From the NCBI RefSeq assembly GCF_036320965.1, contig NC_092290.1, positions 1,916,420-1,980,419 of the forward strand: DNA of 64,000 nt. The letters are read 5' to 3'. The first letter of the stretch is position 1. The number at the start of each line of letters is the position of its first letter. The position numbers were made by a program, and so were the translations under genes. Positions 37,870-50,204 of the stretch are shown here, one piece after another. The notes beneath the pieces are model-generated. The model did no database searches and was not told where the DNA came from. It saw only the letters and a list, made by a program, of their open reading frames with translations. The stretch is from Panulirus ornatus. Lineage: Eukaryota; Arthropoda; Malacostraca; Decapoda; Palinuridae.

Positions 37870-38960
37870 GTTACGAGAAGTACTAAAGTATAAGAAAATA
37901 TATGTAATTAGAAAGTTAGATATGGAAATAGCTAAGTTTCAGACTACTTCCTGTCGTCCCCTTGACCAAAGTATAATTAATGGTAAAGGAACTTTAATTC
38001 GCCACACGAGGAAGGTATAAAATTTTAAAGCCTGATGAGGAAAGTTATGCATGAGTTGAGAGCAAGAGAGGCATGATAGCCACAGTGATGGCTTGGTGTT
38101 ATGGCCTACTAGCTCTCGGCGGCAAACTAAAATGAGGAATTTTCCAAACCGTAATATTCCTTTTGATGTATATTTAAATATATGTATTTTTCCCTCATGC
38201 GTAAATATACATTGAGTTTATTACTAAGGCTGAATGATGTTGAATGTTCAGATGGTGTAAGGTTGGTCGATCATTATCGATGGATGTTGATCTTTAAGGT
38301 CACTGTATAATATCTTATGTATATAACTGAAGTGCTTACCGAGACCTACGTTACCCTTACTCATGTTAGCGCCCAGGACAACACGACAGCATAGCAGGAG
38401 GGAGGTTACCACAGACGAAACACAGCTGGCAAATGATGCACTTTGATAGAACGATTTGTAGATGTACATGATCATTTCCACTTTGAAGCTGAATTACCAC
38501 AGTAAAGATTCAAACGTCCTTTGTATCCAGTTTGAAGTAAATTGGTGTTGATGATTTGGGCCAGAGGAATAGGTTGGCCTGGCTAGCCCCAACCAGGCTG
38601 GGCTAGCTTCCCGAACTGTGTTGTTGTGGAGTACTGCCACGCGCCAGCACAGCCTATCCAGTAATTATTATAATTACATTAAATACAATTGAATTAATCT
38701 CTAAAGTGCCGTCCGGTTCGTTTTTATTAATGCATCATCCAAGGAAAAAAAAAAAGTGCTGAATGCTAATTAATAGCTACATCATAAAGTGATTGTGTTA
38801 TTATGGAGGGATGAGGGAAGCGTGCGCGGCCTCCACACACGAGCCCACACCTCCATGCTTCACGCATCCTAACCTTGTCCATTGATGTGGTAATTTCCGT
38901 TAAGCACGTCATCACAGTAGATGATTAGGGTATTCAGGATGAACCAGATGGGTCCACTAA

Positions 38961-38961
<1 letters not shown>
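37026..38961. other. No supportable gene; (GATA)n-(GA)n inside
   Basis: A compound GATA then GA tract lies at 37,782-37,866 (about 85 bp). Otherwise this is low-copy sequence with short frames and no recognised domain. Confidence 0.45.
37782..37866. repeat. Compound (GATA)n-(GA)n microsatellite
   Basis: Four GATA units lead into a ~68-bp GA run. Confidence 0.97.

Positions 38962-39042
<81 letters not shown>
38962..39042. repeat. (TA)n microsatellite
   Basis: Pure TA run of about 81 bp. Confidence 0.98.
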
Positions 39043-39045
<3 letters not shown>

Positions 39046-39124
39046 TTATGAGATAGGCTGTACATGTGTTTTTCAATATTAGTTCTATGAACAGTTGAAG
39101 TCTCCTTACCTCATAACGCTGTGA

Positions 39125-39180
39125 GCACGACGGAACGACCCTCTCGTACGATAGCCTGACCTTTGACCTGACCCTACTTA
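39125..39180. repeat. Degenerate 21-bp family member with a second TGACCT direct repeat
   Basis: GAGCACGACGGAACGACCCT at 39,123-39,142 matches the 54-kb unit except one base. It is followed at 39,157-39,169 by TGACCTTTGACCT, the same 13-mer as at 938-950. Confidence 0.55.
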
Positions 39181-39626
39181 GGGCCGCTGCAACATTTTCC
39201 TCTCATAAAATTGAGTTATTGTTAGCAGTACAATACTGATGTCACATGACAGTGTTGCCGACGCTACACCGAGCCTCCCCTGAGGCAGGATAACCACCCC
39301 ACAATACACTGAACCTCTCACAACACTTGTCACAAGGCTCAGTGTTGCAGAGCCGACTCGTCGCCAGTAATAATTACAATGACATTTTATACCCAACTAC
39401 CATTATAAGTTGCCAGAGGGCATCAGGCCTTGCCTCGACTCCTACATAATGTTTCCATTAAACAGGTATTATCTGCACCAGGCTTGCAACATCAATTCGG
39501 CCGGCCATTAGACTACAACACTCGTAAATTTCCAATTCGAAAATTACATTTATTCTCCAAAAGGAAAATGATTCGCGCGTCAGTTTGATGTTTCCGCCAA
39601 CATATCCGAAATTTGGGGGGTTGTGC

Positions 39627-40027
39627 GAGCTGGTGTTAGGTGTTACAGACACCTGGTGTTAGGTATTACAGACAGCTGGTGTTAGGTATTACAGACAGCT
39701 GGTGTTAGGTATTACAGACAGCTGGTGTTAGGTGTTACAGACAGCTGGTGTTAGGTATTACAGACAGCTGGTGTTTGGTGTTACAGACAGCTGGTGTTAG
39801 GTGTTACAGACAGCTGATGTTAGGTGTTGCAGACAGCTGGTGTTAGGTGTTACAGACAGCTGATGTTTGGTGTTACAGACTGCTGGTGCTAGGTGTTACA
39901 GACAGCTGATGCTTGGTGTTACAGACAGCTGATGCTAGATGTTACAGACAGCTGATGCTAGATGTTACAGACAGCTGGTGCTAGATGTTACAGACAGCTG
40001 ATGCTAGGTATTGCAGACAGCTGGTGT
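39627..40027. repeat. 23-bp minisatellite, about 17 units
   Basis: The unit combines AGCTGGTGTTAGGT and (A/G)TTACAGAC. The left half is GGTGTTAGG-type and homogeneous. Towards the right, GATGCTAGATG and GATGCTTGG variants accumulate, giving a left-to-right gradient of divergence. Confidence 0.95.
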
Positions 40028-40339
40028 GTGCGGAGACACACAGAGACACAGTGTGGCCAGTGGTGACACCACGGGAACCTACATATACCAGGGGTAGCCG
40101 GCAGCCCCTGACCATCTGAGCCCAGAGGGTGAGTGGCCGAGGACCCTGATGACCCTGAGTTGCCCAGGGACCAACTCAGCAGCCACCACCAGACCCTAAT
40201 TCAGGGCTGTACATGACTGCGAGATTCTATATACCTACATACATACGCACCTACGTATACAGGTATCAGTAATCAAGGGCTATACATAACAGGTGTTTGG
40301 TAATGATGATAATACTGGGGTACGAATAGTATAAACATC

Positions 40340-40342
<3 letters not shown>

Positions 40343-40411
<69 letters not shown>
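40343..40411. repeat. (TA)n tract forming the tail of the second 173-bp element
   Basis: Pure TA run of about 69 bp directly joined to the element at 40,412. Confidence 0.97.
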
Positions 40412-40415
<4 letters not shown>

Positions 40416-40584
40416 GTTGTCTTAGGGTCGGTCGTGGCGTGGTTACTTAACATGCAGGCCGACCATGCCAGCAGTGGTGGAAGGCCTGGCCCAACAATAC
40501 CTTTATTAAATTTGCTGCCTGACTAAAACTGGTGTTTTGAGAGGCTACTGCAGTTAGGTCCTTGTTGCTGTGGCTGGGTCGAGG
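40412..40584 (-). mobile_element. 173-bp interspersed element, copy 2, SINE-like, with (TA)n tail
   Basis: Differs from 13,605-13,777 at one base in 173. After GTCGAGG the flanks diverge completely (CAGTTCTACAC here, TAATGAAGGG there), which fixes the outer boundary. The same TA junction fixes the other. The insertion sits ~315 bp beyond the 23-bp minisatellite. Confidence 0.75.
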
Positions 40585-40595
40585 CAGTTCTACAC

Positions 40596-40596
<1 letters not shown>

Positions 40597-40641
<45 letters not shown>
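40597..40641. repeat. (GT)n microsatellite
   Basis: Pure TG run of about 45 bp, 12 bp outside the 173-bp element. Confidence 0.97.
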
Positions 40642-40642
<1 letters not shown>

Positions 40643-40918
40643 ATTAGATACATTTGAGAATTATTAGATAGATGCAACTGAACATTAGTAATTTTTATGG
40701 TCATTGCTGACGTTAAGTGTTTAAGTCCTGACATCTCCAGGTCAGTGCTGACGTCAGCGTCGTACCATCTGACATGGGCCAGTGTGAGTGTAGCATGAAC
40801 GGGGCCAACACCACCATGACTCAGACTTAATGTTTGTCATTTGTCATCCTTTGTTGGTGAGAATTTCCCTCCTGAAATATAAAACATCGCTGGGTATAAT
40901 ATACGTACCATGCACAGA

Positions 40919-40919
<1 letters not shown>

Positions 40920-40996
<77 letters not shown>
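40920..40996. repeat. (TA)n microsatellite
   Basis: Pure TA run of about 77 bp, followed by a GTAT-rich tract (41,080-41,150). Confidence 0.98.
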
Positions 40997-40997
<1 letters not shown>

Positions 40998-41204
40998 CTT
41001 AATTGTACTTATTCATTTATCTATTCTACTACATATTCCTGTTTGTCTGTTTATTTTTTCATTTATATATTCACATACATATGTATATCATTGTATATTT
41101 ATATAAACATGTATGTATGTATGTATTTATGTATGTATGTATATATGTATGTTAATCTGGACGTATTGGTTTATACATCAGTCGGGATGAACACCTAGAT
41201 ATAG

Positions 41205-41445
41205 TGGTCCTAAATGTATGGGGTTTCCTATAACAGCAGACGACAGGTGCAGAAAGGTTCCTATAGCAGGAGACTGCAGATATAAGGGAGGTCGCCTGTA
41301 GTGACAATATAGGAATGTTTCATATAACAGGAGGCAATACATGTGGGAAGGATTCCTATAACGGGACGATTTAAGAAAGGTTCCATTAACAGGAGGATGT
41401 AGATGTAAGATGGTGTCCTATAACAGGAGGATGTAAGAATGCTGG
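41205..41445. repeat. Degenerate ~40-bp repeat (TTCCTATAACAGGAGGATGT type)
   Basis: About six units contain (T/G)(T/C)CCTATA(A/G)CAG(G/C)AG. The last two (ACAGGAGGATGTA..AAGA) are most alike. A second local duplication (TCCGGATACCATTGTGA) lies at 41,533-41,588. Confidence 0.6.
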
Positions 41446-41589
41446 GGACTCTCTCTCCCTGCTCCAGATATGGGAAGTAATCGCATGGTGCCTCTATGAA
41501 CCCCAGCCGTCGATAATGGTCTCCTATGGTCTCCGGATACCATTGTGAATACCAACGACAGAGAATGGTGTCCGGATACCATTGTGATT

Positions 41590-43597
<2,008 letters not shown>

Positions 43598-44810
43598 ATT
43601 TCGACACATGGTCACGGGTCATCTGTCTTTAGGAACTTGATCAGGTTGGTCCACAGGGCGTTCCAGACCTGTGATGCGAATTGGAGGCTTCCAGTTCTAG
43701 GAGTACCAGTCGACCTCCACTACCGGTGTCAAGAGCCACAACCACACCCACAGGGTCATCTGAGGCATTGTATAATCGTCCAAGACATAACGTCGTTGGC
43801 AGAGCTCGATAACACAGACTCTGTCCAGATAACTGCAGCATCGCCCGTTAAGAAGTGATTGAGAACAAATGTATCTCGCTCGCTGATGGTGGGGTATAAA
43901 GTCCATTTGACGGCGAAGGAGAACGGGAGGAGGCTCTTGATGGCTGAGTTTATTTCTGAAACAACATCAACATCCGTTGTTTGTCTGGTTGGCTGAGCTC
44001 CTCCCCTAGCGCCGCTCGTCCACACGTTATTAACCTCCCTCCTCTTCTGTCCCTCCGACACAGTACAGGATGATCATAGCTTCAACAGATGTGACAGTTT
44101 TCTTTGGTGTCGCGTTCAGGGGCCTCCCAGAGTGGGCAGTTGTCCTACTGCGGAAGGTTTGTAGGGCGAGGTGTCGTCCACCATTCGCTGGAGGATGGTC
44201 GGGGAATAGAGGTCCTCGGAGGAGGAGGAGAGGGAAGGCAGTTCGTGTGGTTCTTTTTGGCTCAGACTTACAAATAATTTCAGACTCGCTTGTATTCGTT
44301 CATTTTATCCTTTTTCCTGTAGACTGAATTTCAGTCTTTTATTGTTGCATGGTTCATGACACGCCTTCATCCGAATGTTACACTGGTTTTCGTTCAACTC
44401 TGCCAGTGACAACATCTTGTCATCGACTGATATTTTGACTTCTTTCATGCTATGTTTTTCTTGGTACGTTCTCTCATGTTACATTCTGGTATCAAGGTGT
44501 AGTGAGGATAGAGGATGAGAGTGTGTATTGCTTTCCTTCAAACAGTTGATATTATTAGGGCAAATCTCTGTATGTGGCCCACAGACGTACCGAGAATATC
44601 CTCTACATGTACTACAGAAAGAGAATTTATTGTAGAACGTTATAACAGCACCATCAACAACAACATGGATAACTACAACAATAAGATCAATAAGAAACAA
44701 TAAAGATAACAACATCTGTGGTAACCCATGAAAACTACAATGGCACTACAACCAACAACGGTGAAAATGGAAACAATAAAAACAACAACTGATCTACAGA
44801 CGACACTGTC
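43598..44810. other. No supportable gene
   Basis: Several overlapping minus-strand frames (43,640-44,060) are open in different phases without repeats, which could mean a decayed coding segment. No domain is recognised, so none is called. 44,640-44,800 is rich in ACAACA. Confidence 0.4.
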
Positions 44811-44813
44811 CCA

Positions 44814-45134
44814 GGCTGGGAGGTGGGTGTTCCGCTGCTTGACCTCCCAGGCTGGGAGGTGGGTGTTCTGCAGCTTGACCTCCCAGGCTGGGAGGTGGGT
44901 GTTCTGCAGCTTGACCTCCCAGGCTGGGAGGTGGGTGTTCCGCACCTTGACCTCCCAGGCTGGGAGGTGGGTGTTCTGCACCTTGACCTCCCAGGCTGGG
45001 AGGTGGGTGTTCCGCACCTTGACCTCCCAGGCTGGGAGGTGGGTGTTCTGCACCTTGACCTCCCAGGCTGGGAGGTGGGTGTTCTGCAGCTTGACCTCCC
45101 AGGCTGGGAGGTGGGTGTTCCGCAGCTTGACCTC
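44814..45134. repeat. 36-bp minisatellite with an inverted repeat in each unit, about 9 units
   Basis: The unit combines GACCTCCCAGGCTGGGAGGT and GGGTGTTCTGCA. CCTCCCAG and CTGGGAGG inside each unit are self-complementary with a 1-base loop. Frames are open on both strands because 36 is a multiple of three. Alternation of TTCTGCA and TTCCGCA suggests a 72-bp higher-order pattern in part. Confidence 0.95.
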
Positions 45135-45439
45135 ACACATGCCTGAGGTCCTGGTGACTTTATGAGTCTTTAGGTTACATCCTCGTTCATGGCAACCAAA
45201 AGAAAATAATAATGACCTTAATTGGGTCCAATTGGCTTCGTTTCCTGTGTAATCTCCAGGACGCAGCTGTTCAAAGGGCAGGAGGACGAGGCTTGATGAA
45301 TGCCATGAATGATGATGAGTCGCTCAATTAATGATTTTTAAGGTTCCTCTCTCAGAGGTGGTGCCCTCCTTTTTGTCATTGTTTCTTGATGCCATGTTTG
45401 TGGTGGTGGTGGTGGCAACCCGCATACGGACGGGATGAG

Positions 45440-45640
45440 AAGCTGGGTCACCCACGCACCTGCAGTGAATAGTTGGGTCATTGCCTTTCGCTGCGCCGAT
45501 TCATTGGGTCACTGTCTGTTGTTGCAGTGATGGGTTTGGTCACTGCCTGCAGTTGCAGTGATTGGTTCACAACATGCAGCAGCAGTGATTGGTTAGGGTG
45601 ACCACAGTGCATCTGCATTGATTGGCTGCCTTCATCACAC
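45440..45640. repeat. Degenerate ~40-bp repeat (GCAGTGATTGGTTCA type)
   Basis: About four to five units carry GCAGTGAT(G/T)GG or GCATTGATTGG and TTGGGTCACTG or similar. Strongly diverged. Confidence 0.45.
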
Positions 45641-46230
45641 GCAGCTGCTGTGCCGCCCTCATGAACGTGTCGTATCGGCAGACCACGACAGACGACACAC
45701 TCTCCAGAACGTAAGAAGGATGGCCGACCCGTGAAGAGCGGATATCAGTTGCCCACTGCGCCAAACCTTTACACGTGACGGCAAAACTCACGAGGGCGTT
45801 TATGGTGGCGTGGGGCTGGCTGGCCCCACGGATACTCCTGTGGCGTCGTGGTTCGCGATGGTGTCCTTAACTGACGGATGCCACAATGTCTCTGGTCGTA
45901 CGACCACTCCTGCTCGCGGGTAGGAGGGTACCATGTTGGTAGTGCAACATCTGAGAACCATACATTTTAGTGTCGGTCTTAATAAGATGCGAAAAGTTAG
46001 CTGGACATTTCCTTATCCGTGCGCTCGAATGCAAACCTAATACTTGCCGGCAGACACTGTGTCTCCATGACTCTCCTCCTGACGTAGGGCACACGCCAGG
46101 GGCGATGTCAGGTCTCAAGTCTCCTTCATACACAGAATCCTAAAGCTTTCTCCTGCTTGATGGTATTCATATTGAGGCACCTCCTTCACTGCCTTCCATC
46201 CTCATTACTTTGCATTTACTCGGCTATGCA

Positions 46231-46231
<1 letters not shown>

Positions 46232-46275
<44 letters not shown>
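46232..46275. repeat. (CA)n microsatellite
   Basis: Pure AC run of about 44 bp. Confidence 0.97.
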
Positions 46276-46276
<1 letters not shown>

Positions 46277-46359
46277 CCCCCGCCTCCTTAGAATATGGTA
46301 AAACCTGGCAGCTTTGGTTCACCTTTGTGTGGATGTACAGGATAGGTAGGTATGTAGGT

Positions 46360-46361
<2 letters not shown>

Positions 46362-46421
<60 letters not shown>
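46362..46421. repeat. (GA)n microsatellite
   Basis: Pure GA run of about 60 bp. Confidence 0.98.
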
Positions 46422-46425
<4 letters not shown>

Positions 46426-46499
46426 TCAAAGTGTATTACACCGTGGGACCTATAGTGTGTGATCATGACCGCAAGTCCACAAAGGGTTGAAGTATATTC

Positions 46500-46720
46500 C
46501 ACAAAACAACCCACCCCGGCGTAAATTTTTGAGGAAGCTCCGGCCCTGAAATTTGACCAACCCAGTTTTATGTTAAGCGGCAGGTTTTTCCCTCCTGGGA
46601 TATGAATTATGGATTTTTGCGTCCTCCTTAATTTTAAAATATTACACCAAGCTTCGTAGGTGCAAAGTAAAAAGGAAAATTTACAGTTTTCGGTAAGCGT
46701 CAGGGGCGATGGTCTTTGCC
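46500..46720 (+). repeat. Dispersed repeat family A, sense copy
   Basis: CCTGAAATTTGACC, CAGTTTTATGTTAAGC, GGGATATGAATTATGGATTT and CTCCTTAATTTT match the minus strand of 3.05-3.30 kb in order. The similarity weakens after 46,640 and returns at GGTAAGCGTCAGG (46,692). A (GT)n run (46,739-46,761) lies just outside. Confidence 0.7.
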
Positions 46721-47479
46721 ACGGTTTGTCATGATTTTGTGTGTGTGTGTGTGTGTGTGTGAGGAAGGCTGTGTTCGCCTGCCTTAGTTCCACAGAGAAG
46801 GACGGTAATTATGACAAGTGTTTCACAGCGTAACAGGTGATAGTTTATGGAACTTGTGGCTGAAGAACAGCTTGGAAAGAATGAATCTCGGACAGGAGAA
46901 CAGCTGGGGAGGAAGGAGTCCAGAATGGATCAGTGATTAACGAAGGTGTTCCCTGTAACCTGCCCGCCCGTCCTAGCATGATCCTGCTGCCATTTCAATT
47001 AGTGAATCGTAAAATCTATGATAATTCATGATGAGGAATTAGCATATTGGAGAATGGGTATCACCAAACTCCATTACATATTCCCTGCCATTATCATCCG
47101 CAGCGCAGTTTGCCAACTGCCACTGCTAAATGACGTAACGAGTCATAAATATGTGATTACGAGCAGATGGTGTGATTGGGTGTAAGGTACCGTGTGCTGC
47201 AGCCATGACTGTAATCTTCATGTAACCTTTCGTATTCATGTTTTATTTATCTTGCCGGTAGAGCTGGTCGTTCCTCTGTGGGAGCTCGTTTGCTGGTCGT
47301 CGGGTAGTTACGTGTGCATGGTGGCATGAAGCGAACTGCCTAAGGTGATTCTCGGAATGCGAAAGAAGTGCTACGAGAGCCAGCTGGATGACATAAAGTG
47401 GTACGGGATAGAAGAGACAGGGTTGAGGAATGACACTCATTCACGATCATCAACACGCTCCAGTCATCTCGATCTTAGC

Positions 47480-47690
47480 AGCTATTTAATGCTAAATTTG
47501 TTTTCTTACACAGAGCAATGGATGCAAATCATTTCCCCAAGCGTTTTACTTCGAGTTTTTGCCAAGCACTTTTTCTTCAGGAGCGTTGTTGACATATGGA
47601 ATGATCTCCAAGTTGTAGTGGTTGCAACCAGCGCTATAGATACGATACGTTTATGACTAGAATTGACAAATACATTGCTCAAGTCAGCTG
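47480..47690 (+). mobile_element. LINE remnant, C-terminus of a non-LTR reverse transcriptase ORF
   Basis: The plus-strand frame reads KHFFFRSVVDIWNDL followed by VVVATSAIDT. After a one-base frameshift near 47,648 it continues FMTRIDKYIAQVS and stops. Non-LTR retrotransposon polyproteins commonly end FFSxRVVxxWNxLPxxVVxAxSVxxFKxxLDK, so the assignment is by motif. The upstream frame from 47,345 is open but too degraded to align. It abuts an antisense, different LINE remnant. Confidence 0.65.
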
Positions 47691-48440
47691 TTGACATGTG
47701 TGGGTCTTACCTGCCCACCCCAGCTCTCATTTGCCTGTTTTTTCAACCTATACATCTTCCCTTCCACCCCCTGCCGCTTTCTCTTTTCCATCTGCCAATC
47801 ATTCGCACTCCTTCCCTGCAAGTAACGCACATACACCTCTTTTTTCACTAGCAACGTAATCCCACCACTCGCTGCTCTTTCTAACAAGCATACCTCCCTC
47901 CCCTAGCACGCTTCAGTAGTGCCTGACTCCCTGACTTCCTCTCATTCCTCGCCTACAGTGGCCTTAGCTTCATTTACTCTCACCTTTCTGCCATTCTATA
48001 CAGTCTTTTCTAATATCTCGTCACACATCTCGCTTTCACCACCTTCTTCCCTACCACATTATTTCCCTTTTTTTCCGCCAATCTTTACGTCTTTGCCCTC
48101 GCTTCCATGTAGTCATGATCACACCCACCAGCTGCCCCTCTCTGCAGGACCATCCGGGGATTTCTTTGGCACGTATATAGTGAACTAATGCATAATCCAT
48201 TGATGCCTGCTTACCGTCTCTCATACTGACCAACGTTGTATAACTTCCCATGTCTCGTAACCCGCTATCATTTTTGCAGTCCTTGTACTCTGTCACACAT
48301 TTTCTCAACTACTTCCTTCACTTTTTCCTTTTCCTTGAGCTTTGTTTTACTCAGAGCCAGAACATCCAGGTTCCTCTTCCTTAACGGACTTCCCATTTCG
48401 CCCTCTTATCTTTGTTACATCCACACAAAGTAGTTAACCA
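47690..48440 (-). mobile_element. RTE-like LINE remnant (endonuclease and linker), antisense
   Basis: On the minus strand, 48,400-48,295 encodes KRNLDVLALSKTKLKEKEKV, closely resembling the RxLDVxALSETKLKGKGE segment of the AP-endonuclease domain of RTE-type LINEs. Here the catalytic-region Glu of SETK is replaced by Lys (SKTK). Further downstream on that strand, 47,890-47,745 encodes KKEVYVRYLQGRSANDWQ and YRLKKQANESWGG, typical of the region between endonuclease and RT. The middle is frameshifted and shortened. Non-functional. Confidence 0.7.
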
Positions 48441-48822
48441 TCCCTCCCAAATGTTGATGTGATGTATGAAGGGGACCTTTCGGAGGCATGCGCAGTAGTG
48501 AAGATATGATCCTCATTAGGATCCTCAGTTTGAGTTTCCCCACTACTGAATGAAGGCCCACAGATAACGCCAAAGTAATCCTGACTAAAGAAGATTTCTG
48601 GCTAAGAGATCATACAAGCGGTCGGAGACTATCAGGTCCATCATATATACACATACATGCATACATTCACACCTGCAGTCTGAGCTCCTTATAACCCTTA
48701 CAGTAATCTGATATACTTGCGTCCAGTAGCTGAGATATTTCACAAATACCACCTTCACGATATTATGCAACATGTATATGATTTGAGGTGCTCGGGTTTG
48801 GTGAGATATAATTGTTGTGAGA
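48441..48822. other. Upstream region of the 48.8-kb frame; no clear promoter
   Basis: About 380 bp of low-copy, moderately AT-rich sequence between the LINE remnant and the ATG at 48,823. There is no convincing TATA box or initiator that I would call, and no tandem repeat. Confidence 0.4.
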
Positions 48823-49764
48823 ATGGGATCAGGCCAGTTCATTTGTCTTGCCGTCGTAGTGTGTCTGTCGGTGTCGTGGTTGACTGAAGTGCGAAAAACC
48901 TACAAGTTATATTAGAGAAGAGAAGAAATTGTTAGAGATATTGCGGAACTGGAAAACAAAAGACGTTTTTACGTCAAAGTATTGTGGCCAGCGGATGATC
49001 TGTCCACACTCCTGGATAACCCGTCCTCCCTGTGGACTTACGTTCCCATCCTAGGGGAATACGTGACTCGGAACCATATCAGGCGACAGATTATTGAACT
49101 GATGCGTATACAAGAAAGGATGGAAAGAGCTGCATTGAAAGAGGGTACGATAGTCGCACTAACCTATCTTACATTAAGTATCATTGCTGCGAGTACGTTG
49201 GTAGAGCTTTACTTTACCTTCAGAGAAACAGATGATAATGCTAACACCAATAGCATACCCTCCGACAGTCATGGATAGTTGGGAGCGACACATTCACTGA
49301 ATATGGACGGGCCCAAGTCATGTCCTGGAGTAGGACTCCGCATACCTACAGTCCTCGCTGAAGAACTCGTCAGACAGGATTCTGAGAGTTCTGACGAGGA
49401 GAAATACCGTTTTACTAGTCTTCTAGAATACTGGAATGAGAAAACCCAAGGTGTTCCTTGTATTATACCATTTCCTAATAGCCCCCATGATGAGGAAGTT
49501 GTGGAGTCTCCTGCAGTACAAGAAGGCCACGCAAAGGCCCTCTGCAAATGCTCTGTGACACCTAAGGAGAATTTCGATTTCACTGATCTTTTAGATATGT
49601 GGGATAAGAAGACCAAGGCGTCCCAGAGCGAGGTTTCACAAGAGGAAGGTCCCAGTAAAGAGGAACTTACCGAGCAGGTGATAGAGTTGGTGTTGCGGTA
49701 CGGTAAGTACGTACAGCATGCCTGTATTAAGGACCAGAACTATTATCGTTGCCCCAGATGTTAG
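48823..49764 (+). pseudogene. Unrecognised intronless frame, two hydrophobic segments plus duplicated FTxLLxxWxxKT motif, two in-frame TAGs
   Basis: One phase runs from ATG at 48,823 (context AGAATGG, A at -3 and G at +4) to a stop at 49,762-49,764, 313 codons, broken only by TAG at 48,913 (codon 31) and 49,276 (codon 152). Residues ~6-20 are hydrophobic (FICLAVVVCLSVSWL), like a signal anchor. 31-107 is charged and helical-looking. ~108-133 is a second membrane-like segment (TIVALTYLTLSIIAASTLVE). After the second TAG comes an acidic region (QDSESSDEE) with two copies of a motif, FTSLLEYWNEKT at 197-208 and FTDLLDMWDKKT at 253-264, and a C-terminal CPRC. Composition is not repeat-like. Both stops are one C-to-T change from CAG, so a young pseudogene is the simplest reading. 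TAG readthrough, or splicing around the stops (ATATTAG at 48,909 could be an acceptor), remain possible. The part from Met at 49,303 could also be translated alone. I recognise no family. Confidence 0.55.
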
Positions 49765-49789
49765 TGTGATGATATTAAGAACATCGTCC

Positions 49790-50036
49790 AGAAGTTCGCA
49801 CAGGGTTGATGATCCCCTGAGGTTCTCACAGGGTTGATGATCCCCTAAGGTTCTCGCAGGGTTGATGATCCCCTAAGGTTCTCACAGGGTTGATGATCCC
49901 CTAAGGTTCTCACAGGGTTGATGATCCCCTGAGGTTCTCACAGGGTTGATGATCCCCTGAGGTTCTCACAGGGTTGATGATCCCCTGAGGTTCGCACAGG
50001 GTTGATGATCCCCTGAGGTTCGCACAGGGTTGATAA
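49790..50036. repeat. 28-bp minisatellite, about 8.5 units
   Basis: The unit combines CAGGGTTGATGATCCCCT and (G/A)AGGTTCTCA. It starts about 25 bp after the stop codon of the preceding frame. Confidence 0.95.
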
Positions 50037-50204
50037 TCTGCATTTGAATGTGTGAGGGACCTGCTACTAGATTTAGGTTCCTTGGGGTAAGATGTCTTGC
50101 TAATTGTAATTTTCATTCTATACTTCTTTTATTAGAATACATTCAAAATAATATTAGTAAAGTGATATATTAGTTAAGATGAAGGTATGATGAATATGTG
50201 GGCA

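Noticed and set aside
39600..40030. Telomere-like TTAGG repeats
   Set aside because: GTTAGGT occurs once per 23-bp unit only; there is no tandem TTAGG array.
43640..44060. Possible decayed coding segment on the minus strand
   Set aside because: Three phases are open over parts of it, but none shows a motif I can name; not enough to call a gene.
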